Source of the DNA: Clostridium sp. UBA699 | GTDB taxonomy: Bacteria > Bacillota > Clostridia > Clostridiales > Clostridiaceae | Direction: 5' to 3' | Length of the DNA stretch: 64,000 bases | Assembly (NCBI GenBank): GCA_002298915.1 | Contig: DBML01000008.1 | Span: 141,888-205,887 of the forward strand | In this document: piece after piece, positions 16,179 through 25,712 of the stretch | Layout: each line of letters begins with the position of its first letter | How positions within the stretch are numbered: the stretch's first letter is position 1 | Position numbers and translations under genes: made by a program | The notes under the pieces: generated by a model | Database searches by the model: none | Told to the model about the DNA's origin: nothing | The model's input: only the letters and a program-made list of their open reading frames with translations

Positions 16179-16207
16179 AGTATACAGTCTAACAGGTATA
16201 ATATCAA
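16179..16207 (-). promoter_or_regulatory. Sigma-A-type promoter of the tRNA-Thr/tRNA-Tyr unit
   Basis: TTGATA (16202-16207), 17 bp, TATACT (16179-16184) on the minus strand, about 35 bp before tRNA-Thr. It is the only good promoter seen between mreB and metK. Confidence 0.65.
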
Positions 16208-16289
16208 GTCCCAAATCGGCCAAATTTCGAAATGAGACCCGATATTCTTCCGTTATATCACGTTTTCGCTCGCGTTCTTACGAAAGCTG

Positions 16290-17339
16290 TTACTCAATCA
16301 TCGTTACGTCGTCTCCCGTGAAATTGACTCCGGTTTTGTCGATGTAGTCCAGAACCTTTCCCGTTCCGTATGCAACGCAGTACTCGGCGTCATCCGCCAC
16401 GCGTACCGGAACCCTTGTTTCGGCAGCTATGAGGTCTGCCAGGCCGTTGAGGAGAGCTCCTCCGCCTGTCATTATTATCCCGCTGTCAGCGATGTCCGCA
16501 GCAAGCTCAGGAGGCGTTTTCTCGAGGACTGCATGGGCCATCTCTGCGATTGCAGTGACTGTCTCGTTGAGCGCTTCCCTCATCTCAGCTGAAGTAATTA
16601 CCTGGTTTTTAGGCAGGCCTGTGATGAGGTCCCTTCCCTTGATATCCATCTGGTTGTTTTCTCCGTTGTCGAAAGCTGAACCTATTTTGATCTTCAGGTC
16701 CTCTGCCGTCCTCTCCCCTATCATCAGATTATGCTTCTTCCTTATATATTTAACTATGGCTTCGTCGAACTTGTCTCCTGCTACCTTGAGCGATGACCTT
16801 ACGACTATGCCTCCAAGTGAAATGACCGCGATGTCCGTAGTTCCTCCGCCGATGTCTATGACCATGTTTCCGCTTGCCCTTGTTATGTCAAGTCCCGCTC
16901 CGATGGCTGCAGCCAACGGCTCCTCAATGAGGGAAACAGCCTTAGCTCCGGCGTTTTTGGCCGCATCAATTACTGCTCTCTTTTCAACTCCTGTGGATTC
17001 GCAAGGGATGCAAACCACTACTCTAGGAGCAGACATTTTTTTCTTTCCGCAGGCTTTGGCGATGAAGTATTTCAGCATCCTTTCTGTAACATCGTAATCG
17101 GATATGACACCCTCCCTCATCGGACGGATCGCCACTATGTTTCCAGGGGTCCTTCCTATCATCTGCCTTGCTTCCTCGCCGACTGCGAGGACCCTGTTGT
17201 CGTTCTTGTCGATTGCGACAACTGACGGTTCCTTCAAAACTACGCCCTTCCCTTTTATGTACACCAGCACTGTTGCTGTTCCCAGGTCAATGCCTATGTC
17301 GTTTCCGACACTGAATAGATTAAAAAACTTAGAAAACAT
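16290..17339 (-). CDS. mbl: Rod-shape determining actin homologue MreB/Mbl
   Basis: Bacterial actin that guides lateral wall synthesis, 349 aa. Phosphate-1 motif IGIDLGTATVLVY, phosphate-2 region MVIDIGGGTTDIAVIS, and adenosine motif IIMTGGGALLNGL are all present. Position downstream of the atp operon suggests the Mbl paralogue of Bacillus, but sequence alone does not separate MreB from Mbl here. No clear terminator follows. Confidence 0.92.
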   Translation of the reverse strand: MFSKFFNLFSVGNDIGIDLGTATVLVYIKGKGVVLKEPSVVAIDKNDNRVLAVGEEARQMIGRTPGNIVAIRPMREGVISDYDVTERMLKYFIAKACGKKKMSAPRVVVCIPCESTGVEKRAVIDAAKNAGAKAVSLIEEPLAAAIGAGLDITRASGNMVIDIGGGTTDIAVISLGGIVVRSSLKVAGDKFDEAIVKYIRKKHNLMIGERTAEDLKIKIGSAFDNGENNQMDIKGRDLITGLPKNQVITSAEMREALNETVTAIAEMAHAVLEKTPPELAADIADSGIIMTGGGALLNGLADLIAAETRVPVRVADDAEYCVAYGTGKVLDYIDKTGVNFTGDDVTMIE

Positions 17340-17469
17340 CGCCGAACAAACTCCTTCTCTTTAGCAGTAATTTTTTTATTCAAGCCGAATTTTCACGGCC
17401 CCACGTTTTATTATAAACCTAATGGTATCAACCTTCAACAAGAGTTTTGCGAAACTTATAACAGAAAAA

Positions 17470-17491
17470 GAGATGCCCTTTCGGACATCTC
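17470..17491 (-). terminator. Terminator of the atp operon
   Basis: GAGATG-CC and GG-CATCTC arms (17470-17491) around a short loop, then TTTTTC on the minus strand, 14 bp after the atpC stop. Confidence 0.85.
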
Positions 17492-17504
17492 CATGATTGT
17501 TTTG

Positions 17505-17897
17505 TTATACCTTCATCCTGGCCAGGGCTCTTGCAAGAGCGAGCTCCGCTCTCTTTACATCCACGCCAGTCTTCTGTTCGAGCCTTTTCTCTGCCCTCTT
17601 TTTTGCCTCTTCAGCTCTCTTTTTGTCAATCTCCTCAGGCCATTCGGCGGCATCGCAAAGCATAGTGACTTCGTTGTTCTTCACTTCCAGAATTCCCGAT
17701 GAAGTAAATGCTTTCAGCTTTTCCCCGCCCTTTTCGACGATTTCTGTAGAAGAAGGCCTTAAAGTAGTGACTAATGGCATATGGTTTGCAAGAATACCGA
17801 TAGATCCTTCGGTGCTTCCTACAATTAATTCACTTATTTCTCCTGAGTAGAACTCTCTTTCAGGAGAAAGAATGATCAGCTTATAAGAATTCGCCAT
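17505..17897 (-). CDS. atpC: ATP synthase epsilon subunit
   Basis: Central-stalk subunit of F1, 130 aa. Beta-sandwich segment YKLIILSPEREFYSGEISELIVGSTEGSIGILANHMPLVT, then the two-helix C-terminal domain rich in arginine and alanine (KKRAEEAKKRAEKRLEQ). Last gene of the atp operon, followed by its terminator. Confidence 0.96.
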   Translation of the reverse strand: MANSYKLIILSPEREFYSGEISELIVGSTEGSIGILANHMPLVTTLRPSSTEIVEKGGEKLKAFTSSGILEVKNNEVTMLCDAAEWPEEIDKKRAEEAKKRAEKRLEQKTGVDVKRAELALARALARMKV

Positions 17898-17949
17898 ATT
17901 TATCTCCTTCTTTAACTAAAATAGGCTTTACATGCTATTGCCTGAGCAA

Positions 17950-19344
17950 TTAGCCTGCCATTGTCTTAGCCTTTTCAACCGCTTCTTCTATAGTTCCAAC
18001 ATAAAGGAACGCTGCTTCCGGCAGATCATCGTACTTGCCTGAGAGTATTTCCTTGAATCCTCTTACTGTGTCTGCAACTTTAACGTATGCACCCTTCATG
18101 CCTGTAAACTGTTCTGCAACTGTAAACGGCTGTGAGAGGAATCTCTGGACTCTTCTTGCTCTGGCAACGATCTTCTGGTCTTCTTCTGAAAGCTCGTCAA
18201 CACCAAGGATTGCAATTATATCCTGAAGTGATCTGTATCTTTCAAGAACCTCTTTAACCTCTGAAGCTACCTGATAGTGCTCTTCACCTACAACCCTTGG
18301 GTCAAGGATTCTTGATGTTGAATCAAGAGGGTCAACAGCTGGGTATATACCAAGCTCGGTTATCGCTCTTGAAAGAACTGTTGTAGCGTCAAGATGAGCA
18401 AATGTTGTAGCTGGAGCCGGGTCTGTCAAGTCGTCCGCAGGAACGTAAACGGCCTGAACGGAAGTGATTGATCCGGTTTTTGTAGTTGTGATTCTTTCCT
18501 GAAGCTGACCCATTTCTGTTGCCAGCGTAGGCTGGTATCCAACGGCGCTCGGTATACGTCCGAGAAGCGCTGAAACCTCTGAACCAGCCTGGGTGAATCT
18601 GAATATGTTGTCTATGAAGAGAAGCACGTCCTGGCCCTGGTCTCTGAAGTACTCAGCTATAGTAAGTCCTGTAAGCGCAACTCTCATTCTCGCTCCAGGC
18701 GGCTCGTTCATCTGTCCGAATACAAGAGCTGTCTTGCTGATAACTCCCGATTCATTCATTTCGCCGTATAGGTCGTTACCTTCTCTTGTTCTTTCACCAA
18801 CACCTGTGAATACCGAAAGTCCGCCGTGCTCTTTAGCGATGTTGTTGATAAGCTCCTGTATGAGAACTGTCTTACCAACTCCGGCGCCACCGAAGAGGCC
18901 TATCTTTCCACCCCTCTGGTATGGTGCGATCAGGTCTATGACCTTGATGCCTGTCTCGAACATTTCAGGCTCAACAGACTGCTCTTCGAAAGTAGGAGCC
19001 GGTCTGTGGATAGGGTATTTAATTTGTGATTCAACCGGGCCAGCTTCATCTATCGGCTGTCCCAATACATTCAAAAGTCTTCCTAAAACAGGCTGTCCAA
19101 CCGGAACGGAAATCGCTGCACCAGTGTCAACAACCTCCATGCCTCTTTTCAGTCCCTCGGTTGCCTCCATGGATATTGCTCTGACGATGTCGTCTCCTAT
19201 GTGCTGCTCTACCTCAGCAACAAGGATCTTGTTGTCCCCCATGTTGATTTCAACCGCGTTATAAATATTAGGAAGGTTTTCTGTACTAAACTTAATATCT
19301 ATTACAGGTCCTATTACCTGTACAACTCTGCCTATATTTGGCAT
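17950..19344 (-). CDS. atpD: ATP synthase beta subunit
   Basis: Catalytic F1 subunit, 464 aa. Walker A GGAGVGKTVLI, the GERTREGNDLY element, Walker B VLLFIDNIFRFTQAGSEVSALLGR, and the adenine-pocket region near LEPAVDPLDSTSR-like APVDPLDSTSRILD. Very well conserved. It lies 12 bp downstream of atpG. Confidence 0.99.
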   Translation of the reverse strand: MPNIGRVVQVIGPVIDIKFSTENLPNIYNAVEINMGDNKILVAEVEQHIGDDIVRAISMEATEGLKRGMEVVDTGAAISVPVGQPVLGRLLNVLGQPIDEAGPVESQIKYPIHRPAPTFEEQSVEPEMFETGIKVIDLIAPYQRGGKIGLFGGAGVGKTVLIQELINNIAKEHGGLSVFTGVGERTREGNDLYGEMNESGVISKTALVFGQMNEPPGARMRVALTGLTIAEYFRDQGQDVLLFIDNIFRFTQAGSEVSALLGRIPSAVGYQPTLATEMGQLQERITTTKTGSITSVQAVYVPADDLTDPAPATTFAHLDATTVLSRAITELGIYPAVDPLDSTSRILDPRVVGEEHYQVASEVKEVLERYRSLQDIIAILGVDELSEEDQKIVARARRVQRFLSQPFTVAEQFTGMKGAYVKVADTVRGFKEILSGKYDDLPEAAFLYVGTIEEAVEKAKTMAG

Positions 19345-19356
19345 CAGTTTCCCTCC

Positions 19357-20208
19357 TTACTTAAGAGCTTCTGCTCCTCCGACAATTTCTGTTATTTCTT
19401 GAGTGATAACGCCTTGTCTTTCTCTGTTGAACCTTATTCTCAAAGCATCCAACAAGTCGTCTGCGTTCTTGGTTGCTCCATCCATGGCCTGCATCCTTGA
19501 TCCCTGCTCGCTTGCTTTTGCATTTATCATGTGGTTAAGAAGCCTCTGCTTGAAATGCAATCCTGCAACTTCGCTTATAAGATTTTCTGCTGCCGGCTCA
19601 ATTTTGATGAATGAATGTGAAGTGCTGTCCTCAGCTTTCTGGATAGGAAGCACTTTGTCCACTGTAACCACCTGTTTTACAGCTGAAAAAAACTTCGTGT
19701 AAACTATGTTCACTTCGCCAACTTCTCCGCTTGTGTACATCTCAAGAGCTTTGTTTGTTACCATGGCAGCTTCTTCGTTGGTCGGAACGTCTGAAATGTC
19801 GACGAACTCCGCCTCAACTCCGTACTTGTACCTCTTAAGGTACATTTTGCCTTTAGCTCCTACGCTGATAACAACCGAATTCTCCCTGTCCTTGTTAAGG
19901 ACAGCAGCAGCTTCGCCAACTACCGTTGAGTTGAATCCTCCGCAGAGACCTGAGTCTGAAGTTAAAACTATATACAGCTTTTTAGTGCTTTTGTTTCCAT
20001 GAGTGAATACGTTATATTCCTCTACTCCAGAAACTGCATCAGCAATTATCTGGTTGAAGTGGTTGTAGTACTTCTCATTCAACGCCAGCGCTTCTCTGGT
20101 TTTTCTTAGCTTAGAGGTGGCAACTAGTCCCATGGCTTTTGTTATCTTCTGAGTACTCGTTATGGACCTAATTCTTCTCTTTAATATGAGTAGTCCTGCT
20201 CCTGCCAT
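19357..20208 (-). CDS. atpG: ATP synthase gamma subunit
   Basis: Rotor shaft of F1, 283 aa. N-terminal coiled helix LILKRRIRSITSTQKITKAMGLVATSKLRKTREAL and C-terminal helix ATKNADDLLDALRIRFNRERQGVITQEITEIVGGAEAL are diagnostic. It sits between atpA and atpD as usual. Confidence 0.98.
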   Translation of the reverse strand: MAGAGLLILKRRIRSITSTQKITKAMGLVATSKLRKTREALALNEKYYNHFNQIIADAVSGVEEYNVFTHGNKSTKKLYIVLTSDSGLCGGFNSTVVGEAAAVLNKDRENSVVISVGAKGKMYLKRYKYGVEAEFVDISDVPTNEEAAMVTNKALEMYTSGEVGEVNIVYTKFFSAVKQVVTVDKVLPIQKAEDSTSHSFIKIEPAAENLISEVAGLHFKQRLLNHMINAKASEQGSRMQAMDGATKNADDLLDALRIRFNRERQGVITQEITEIVGGAEALK

Positions 20209-20230
20209 TTTTCACCTCCCGCAAAGGATA

Positions 20231-21748
20231 TTACTTCTCCTCTGCTAAAAATCCTTTTTTGAATTCGTTGATTGCATCAATCAGATTAGCTTTGATTTCA
20301 TCAGTAAGAGCTTTCTTGTCAGCAATCGCAGCCTGGATTTCAGGATGGTGTGTGTCAGCGAACTCGAAGAACTTGGCTTCGAACTCCCTTATTCTGTCAA
20401 CAGGAACATCCATCAGATGGTTGTCAACACCTGCGAAGAGAATCATAACCTGCTTCTCAACCGGCATCGGCGAGTACTGTGGCTGTTTCAGTATTTCAAG
20501 AAGCCTCTGACCTTTGTCAAGTCTTCTCTTTGACTCCTTGTCAAGGTCTGATCCGAACTGTGCGAATGCAGCAAGCTCTCTGTACTGAGCAAGCTCAAGC
20601 CTCAATGTACCTGAAACCTGTTTCATAGCTTTTATCTGAGCGCTACCACCAACTCGGGAAACGGATATACCGGCGTTAACAGCTGGCCTCTGTCCCTGGT
20701 TGAACAGGTCTGACTCAAGGAATATCTGTCCGTCAGTTATGGATATAACGTTTGTCGGGATATATGCCGTAACGTCTCCAGCCTGAGTCTCTATTATCGG
20801 GAGCGCGGTAATTGAACCTCCGCCCAGTGCATCGGAAAGCTTTGCAGCTCTCTCAAGAAGCCTTGAGTGGATGTAGAATACGTCTCCTGGGAACGCTTCT
20901 CTTCCTGGCGGTCTCCTAAGAAGAAGTGACATTGTTCTGTAAGCGACAGCGTGCTTTGACAGATCATCGTATATTATGAGAACGTCCTTGCCCTGTGCCA
21001 TGAAGTGTTCTCCAATTGTAACTCCTGCATAAGGGGCGATGTACTGGAGCGGAGCTGTTTCAGAAGCTGATGCTGATACGACTATCGAGTAGTCCATAGC
21101 GCCTGATTCTGTAAGCGTGTTTACAAGGTGCGCTACAGTAGACTGTTTCTGTCCTATAGCAACGTAGATGCATATAACGTTCTGGCCCTTCTGGTTGATG
21201 ATAGTGTCCAGAGCAACAGCTGTTTTACCTGTCTGCCTGTCGCCTATTATCAGCTCTCTTTGGCCTTTTCCGATAGGAATCATCGAGTCTATAGCTTTCA
21301 GTCCCGTCTGGAGAGGCTGTTTAACTGACTGCCTTGTGATAACACCCGGCGCTACGAGCTCTATTGGCCTGTGCTCAGTTGTGTTTATCGGCCCTTTTCC
21401 GTCTATAGGCTGTCCGAGTGAGTTGATAACTCTTCCCATCATGGCATCGCCAACAGGAACAACAACAACTTCCCCTGTCCTCTTGACGATATCTCCTTCT
21501 TTTATACCTTTGTCGGATCCCAAAAGAACGCAGCCAACATTGTCCTGCTCAAGATTCAAAGCCATTCCCTTGACATTGTTAGGGAACTCGAGCAGCTCTC
21601 CTGCCATGCATTCGTCGAGACCATAGACTCTGGCGATACCATCTCCAACATTGATTATAGTACCTGAATCTACTGTCTCAATTTTGCTTTCATACTTTTG
21701 AATCTCTTGTTTAATTATCGAAGTAATTTCTTCAGGTTTTATGTTCAT
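20231..21748 (-). CDS. atpA: ATP synthase alpha subunit
   Basis: Non-catalytic nucleotide-binding F1 subunit, 505 aa. P-loop GDRQTGKTAVALD, the PGREAFPGDVFYIHSRLLERAA segment and SVSRVGGSAQIKAM are all present. It lies 10 bp after atpH. Confidence 0.99.
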   Translation of the reverse strand: MNIKPEEITSIIKQEIQKYESKIETVDSGTIINVGDGIARVYGLDECMAGELLEFPNNVKGMALNLEQDNVGCVLLGSDKGIKEGDIVKRTGEVVVVPVGDAMMGRVINSLGQPIDGKGPINTTEHRPIELVAPGVITRQSVKQPLQTGLKAIDSMIPIGKGQRELIIGDRQTGKTAVALDTIINQKGQNVICIYVAIGQKQSTVAHLVNTLTESGAMDYSIVVSASASETAPLQYIAPYAGVTIGEHFMAQGKDVLIIYDDLSKHAVAYRTMSLLLRRPPGREAFPGDVFYIHSRLLERAAKLSDALGGGSITALPIIETQAGDVTAYIPTNVISITDGQIFLESDLFNQGQRPAVNAGISVSRVGGSAQIKAMKQVSGTLRLELAQYRELAAFAQFGSDLDKESKRRLDKGQRLLEILKQPQYSPMPVEKQVMILFAGVDNHLMDVPVDRIREFEAKFFEFADTHHPEIQAAIADKKALTDEIKANLIDAINEFKKGFLAEEK

Positions 21749-21758
21749 AGGCTCACCT

Positions 21759-22298
21759 CTATTCTCTCTTAAGCATTATTTTTTTCATCTCATCGATTTT
21801 GGACTTTACAGTCCCATCGATGACTTCGTTCTCAACCTTGACAAACATACCGCCGAGTATAGCTGGATCCAGCTCCTCCTTGAGTATTATTGTCCTGTTG
21901 AATTTTTTCTGAAGATTTCTGATCAACTCAGCCTTCTCCTCTTCCAGCAGCGGAACAACAGTCTTGATTTCTGCGACTGAAGTATTGTTCTTTTCAAGAT
22001 AGATATCCTGAAGCTGTTTGAGCATGTTTCCGATTTCAAGAATTCTTCCTTTTTCAAGGAGGAGCTTCATGAAGGAAAGTATGTCATCCTCAACCTTGCC
22101 TTTGAATATGTTCTCTAGAAATTCCTTCTTGCTTGATGTGCTGATCGATGGGTGCTCGATAAGCAGCTTAAGGTTTGCATCCTGGTCAATCAATCCAACA
22201 ACCGTTTTCAGCTCATTTAAAAACTGATCTACTTTTCCCTTTTCCTCGCCAACCTGATACAGCGCCAGTGCATATCTTCTATCTAAAAATTCATACAT
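21759..22298 (-). CDS. atpH: ATP synthase delta subunit
   Basis: Peripheral-stalk F1 subunit, 179 aa. N-terminal helix bundle begins RRYALALYQVGEEKGKVDQFLNEL; the C-terminus has the typical DPAILGGMFVKVENEVIDGTVKSKI. It is 1 bp from atpF. Confidence 0.96.
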   Translation of the reverse strand: MYEFLDRRYALALYQVGEEKGKVDQFLNELKTVVGLIDQDANLKLLIEHPSISTSSKKEFLENIFKGKVEDDILSFMKLLLEKGRILEIGNMLKQLQDIYLEKNNTSVAEIKTVVPLLEEEKAELIRNLQKKFNRTIILKEELDPAILGGMFVKVENEVIDGTVKSKIDEMKKIMLKRE

Positions 22299-22299
22299 A

Positions 22300-22779
22300 T
22301 TAGATACCCACCTTAGCGATAAAGTCGTTTATAAGCCTTCTGTGCTGATCCTCGTTAATGGTTTCTCCAAGAGCCTTTGAAGACATAAGAACTGCAAGAT
22401 CCACGATCTGACTCTTCATCTCGTCAGCGGATTTCTCCATCTGTCTCTCAGCTTCTGTCTTAGCTCTCTTTATTATTGTATCAGCCTCGTCTTTTGCGCC
22501 TTTGACTATATCGTTGGAAAGTTGTTCAGCTTTTACTTTGTAGCCTTCTACTATGTTCTTGCCTTCGTCCTTGGCTCCGGAAAGTATTTTATCATTCTCG
22601 GTTTTCAAGGCTTCAGCTTTTTTCATATCTTCATCGGTTTTATTAATTTTATCAATGATTTCATTTTGTCTCTTGTCTATCATATTGTTTACCGGTTTGA
22701 ACAGGTAATGTTTTAGTATTAAGAACAGAATGAGAAAATTGATAAGCGTCGCAATAATCTTAGATACTTCTATTTCCAT
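22300..22779 (-). CDS. atpF: ATP synthase b subunit
   Basis: Membrane-anchored peripheral stalk, 159 aa. One N-terminal membrane segment (TLINFLILFLILKHYLFKPV) followed by a long charged coiled coil and a C-terminal VDLAVLMSSKALGETI element. It lies between atpE and atpH. Confidence 0.96.
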   Translation of the reverse strand: MEIEVSKIIATLINFLILFLILKHYLFKPVNNMIDKRQNEIIDKINKTDEDMKKAEALKTENDKILSGAKDEGKNIVEGYKVKAEQLSNDIVKGAKDEADTIIKRAKTEAERQMEKSADEMKSQIVDLAVLMSSKALGETINEDQHRRLINDFIAKVGI

Positions 22780-22830
22780 CTACACAAAGCCTCCCTTCAG
22801 GCTAAGATTTTAGTCTGCTTCGTTTTAGCA

Positions 22831-23073
22831 TTAGCCCCTTGACAATAAAAGAAGTGCAACGAGCAATGCGTATATTGAAGTAGCTTCTGAAAGAGCGGCA
22901 CCTATTATCATTGTTGATATTATTGTACCTCTAGCTTCTGGCTGTCTTGAAACGCCTTCAACAGCTTTTCCTGCAGCAGTTCCGCAACCGATACCTCCGC
23001 CTAAGCAACCTATAGCAGCAACACCTGCTCCTAGTAAAGCCATACCGTGAATGAAGTTTGCATCAAATCCCAT
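22831..23073 (-). CDS. atpE: ATP synthase c subunit (rotor ring)
   Basis: Proteolipid, 80 aa, two membrane helices joined by the polar loop GVSRQPEARG. The ion-binding glutamate is E63 (SEATSIY). Compared with the Na+-binding c subunit of Ilyobacter, the Gln32 position is Cys30 and the Ser66 position is Ala64, while the following Thr is kept. Two of the side chains that bind Na+ are therefore missing, which favours proton coupling. Confidence 0.97.
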   Translation of the reverse strand: MGFDANFIHGMALLGAGVAAIGCLGGGIGCGTAAGKAVEGVSRQPEARGTIISTMIIGAALSEATSIYALLVALLLLSRG

Positions 23074-23122
23074 GTTTCTTCCTCCTCAAATTTCCTTTAA
23101 TTTTTTAATTAATAAGATTTTT

Positions 23123-23794
23123 TTAATGTTCTGCGATAATTTTTATGTTAATCATTGTCAACATAACAAATATAAACATCTGTATTCCAGCATCGAATAC
23201 ATCGAAAAAGAAGTGTACAGGAATCGGTATACCAATCTGGGCGATTCCGAAGAGAACGCCGTGCAGACCCTCATATACTATTCCTACAACAACAACTGCC
23301 GCAGTCATATTACCCATAAGTCGCAAACTAAGTGATACAGGCAGCACGAATCTTTCAATAAGATTGAGCGGCACCATAACGGCAAATGGAGTAAAATAAC
23401 CTTTCAGGTAATGGCCGAAGCCAATCTTCCTGATCGCGTTCCACTGAACAACCACAAAGCTTACAAGAGCGAGCGCGAGACAAATGTTGTAGTCTCTTGT
23501 TGGCGGCTCGATTCCAATCAACCCTATGACGTTCATGCTTAAAATGAAGATTACTAGAGTGCCTATGTATGGAATAAATGATTTGTAGCCTGGTCCCATG
23601 TTGTCATTGACCAGACCGTTGATGCTTTCAACTACAAGCTCAACAATGTTTTGCCTTTTGCTAGGAATTTTCTCTAGATTCTTGCCAAGTATGATGGCTC
23701 CTACAGCTATTACAGCCGTAATAATCCACATAACCAGGAAGCTGTCGGTTACCCCGAAGCCAAATATGCTAAATATCGGTTCTAACTTTTCCAA
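23123..23794 (-). CDS. atpB: ATP synthase a subunit
   Basis: Membrane stator with the ion half-channels, 223 aa and strongly hydrophobic with five or six helices. The essential arginine lies in VSLSLRLMGNMTAA, and the last helix contains HFFFDVFDAGIQMFIFVML. It follows atpI by 4 bp and precedes atpE. Confidence 0.97.
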   Translation of the reverse strand: MEKLEPIFSIFGFGVTDSFLVMWIITAVIAVGAIILGKNLEKIPSKRQNIVELVVESINGLVNDNMGPGYKSFIPYIGTLVIFILSMNVIGLIGIEPPTRDYNICLALALVSFVVVQWNAIRKIGFGHYLKGYFTPFAVMVPLNLIERFVLPVSLSLRLMGNMTAAVVVVGIVYEGLHGVLFGIAQIGIPIPVHFFFDVFDAGIQMFIFVMLTMINIKIIAEH

Positions 23795-23798
23795 TTCA

Positions 23799-24170
23799 TC
23801 ACATCCCTTCTTTTTTTAGTGTTATTCCATACAATGTTAATGATATAAAGTGTGAAGTATATCCTAACATATAAGCAACTACATTAAAGGTGTTTCCGTT
23901 GTAGAGCAGCAAACCGATTCCGCACACGATTATCACCCTGATCACAAATCCTGCAATCGTTATCAGAACGGGATTCTGCTTGTCTCCTGCGTATGCATAC
24001 TGGGTTATCAGGCTGTTAATTAAAAAAGTTGCAATCGCAACTCCAAAGCCGATCAGAAGCGCCATCGTATAATTGATAAAAAATAAACAAGATGCGATTG
24101 CAAGAAGCACCGCTACTATTATATCAAAAAACAAAATCCTTCTGAACATAATTCGTATTTCGTTATTCAT
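23799..24170 (-). CDS. atpI: ATP synthase subunit I family protein
   Basis: Small membrane protein, 123 aa, about four hydrophobic segments (FFDIIVAVLLAIASCLFFI; MALLIGFGVAIATFLINSLI; IAGFVIRVIIVCGIGLLLY; LGYTSHFISLTLYGI). Its place as the first gene of the atp operon matches AtpI, thought to help c-ring assembly or Mg2+ uptake. The ATG at 24170 is chosen because GGAGGAATAC lies just before it; a TTG four codons upstream falls on top of that site. Confidence 0.85.
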   Translation of the reverse strand: MNNEIRIMFRRILFFDIIVAVLLAIASCLFFINYTMALLIGFGVAIATFLINSLITQYAYAGDKQNPVLITIAGFVIRVIIVCGIGLLLYNGNTFNVVAYMLGYTSHFISLTLYGITLKKEGM

Positions 24171-24531
24171 GTATTCCTCCAAAACCGTTTTGCCACGCTA
24201 TATCATTATACTTTTTTACTTCCCATAAATAAAGCACTGCTTTTTCCTCAAAATCCTTGTTTTTAACCGAATTCGGCGATTTGTTTAAAATTTATTAATA
24301 TTTCATCGGTTTTTCTTGTGTTTTGAGCGAATTGCTTTAATTTTGATTTCACAATCCTGCACTTTTCCATGTTTCGCATTTGCTTTAATATTCAGAATAA
24401 TCGGCAAGAGCGCTGCAGGCCTACAAACACTTGGCTTCGTCTCTTGGTTTCCAAATATTTGAGGGCGCCCGTTTTGACACCGGCGCCCTCAATTGATTGT
24501 TTTGTGCTGAAAAATCACAATTGATTTTTTG
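24171..24531. other. Intergenic region between wecB and the atp operon
   Basis: No gene seen. A TATAAT box (24205-24210, minus strand) about 35 bp before atpI is a possible atp promoter with a poor -35. At 24461-24490 GAGGGCGCC and GGCGCCCTC form a very stable hairpin downstream of wecB, without a good T-run on the minus strand; it probably ends wecB transcription or protects its 3' end. AATTGATT is repeated directly beside it. Confidence 0.6.
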
Positions 24532-25680
24532 TTATTCGAATTCACTCAACGTTACATTTTTAACATTAAAATACTTCAATATCGCATTTACTATCCTTTT
24601 CGAGGCTTTTCCGTCGCCGTACGGATTGATCGCCCTGCTCATCCCTGCGTAATGCTCGCTGTCGTTCAGCAGCTGATCCGCGCTTTCGACTATGGCGTCG
24701 AAGTCCGTGCCGACAAGCTTGACCGTACCGGCCTGCACCGCTTCAGGCCTTTCCGTGACGTCCCTCAGAACAAGCACAGGCTTGCCCAAATGAGGGGCTT
24801 CCTCCTGCAGTCCGCCCGAATCGGTCATTACCATGTAGCACCTGTTCATGAGGTTGTGAGTCTCCTTCGTGTCGAGAGGCGTCAGGAGGTGAACCCTATC
24901 GCTGCCGCCCAGTATCCTGTAGACAACATCCTTTACTACCGGGTTCAGGTGAACGAGGTAGACTATCTCCACGTCTTCGTTTTTCTCCACGATGCTCTTC
25001 AACGCGCCGCATATGTTCTCTATCCCTGCTCCCCAGTTCTCTCTCCTGTGAGCCGTCACCATGATAACTTTTTTGTTCCTGTAGTCTATCCTGTTAAGCT
25101 CCTCAGTCTCGAATACATAATTATCTTCGACAGTGTATTCCATGGCGTCTATGACAGTATTGCCCGTCACATAGATATCCTTTTCCGCTATGCCCTCCCT
25201 TAGGAGGTTGTCTTTCGAGCCCGATGTAGGGGCAAAGTGCATGTCCGCTATCGCTCCGGTGAGCTTCCTGTTCATCTCTTCAGGGAACGGGAAATATTTG
25301 TCGAACGTCCTGAGCCCGGCCTCAACGTGCCCTACCTGGATCTTCTGGTAGAATGCCGCCAGCGATCCCGCGAAGGTTGTTGTCGTGTCTCCGTGCACGA
25401 GCACGATGTCAGGCTTTGTCTCCGAGAATATCTCCTCAAGGCCTTCGAGCACCCTGTTGGTTATGCCCGTAAGCGTCTGCCTGGTCTGCATAATGTTCAG
25501 GTCAAAATCAGGAACGATTTCAAACAGCTTGAGAACCTGATCAAGCATCTCCCTGTGCTGCGCCGTGACGCACACCTTGCTCACTATGTGCTCGTTTTTT
25601 TCGAGCTCCTTGATGAGCGGAGCCATTTTGATGGCTTCAGGCCTGGTCCCGAATATAGTTACTACTTTGATTTTATCCAT
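24532..25680 (-). CDS. wecB: UDP-N-acetylglucosamine 2-epimerase (non-hydrolysing)
   Basis: Interconverts UDP-GlcNAc and UDP-ManNAc for surface polymer synthesis; 382 aa. Signatures: VVTIFGTRPEAIKMAPL at the N-terminus, VHGDTTTTFAGSLAAFY, VGHVEAGLRTFDKYFPFPEEMNR, and TDSGGLQEEAPHLGKPVLVLRDVTERPE. The start at 25680 is chosen over an upstream in-frame ATG because GGAGGATAAGC precedes it and the family motif then begins at residue 5. It follows tagO by 32 bp, forming a wall-polymer pair. Confidence 0.96.
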   Translation of the reverse strand: MDKIKVVTIFGTRPEAIKMAPLIKELEKNEHIVSKVCVTAQHREMLDQVLKLFEIVPDFDLNIMQTRQTLTGITNRVLEGLEEIFSETKPDIVLVHGDTTTTFAGSLAAFYQKIQVGHVEAGLRTFDKYFPFPEEMNRKLTGAIADMHFAPTSGSKDNLLREGIAEKDIYVTGNTVIDAMEYTVEDNYVFETEELNRIDYRNKKVIMVTAHRRENWGAGIENICGALKSIVEKNEDVEIVYLVHLNPVVKDVVYRILGGSDRVHLLTPLDTKETHNLMNRCYMVMTDSGGLQEEAPHLGKPVLVLRDVTERPEAVQAGTVKLVGTDFDAIVESADQLLNDSEHYAGMSRAINPYGDGKASKRIVNAILKYFNVKNVTLSEFE

Positions 25681-25712
25681 GCTTATCCTCCATTTTTCCT
25701 TCTGTTGTGAAA

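Noticed and set aside
24461..24492. GC-rich palindrome after wecB as an attachment site or mobile-element end
   Set aside because: No integrase, tRNA or target duplication is nearby; it is better read as a transcript-end hairpin.
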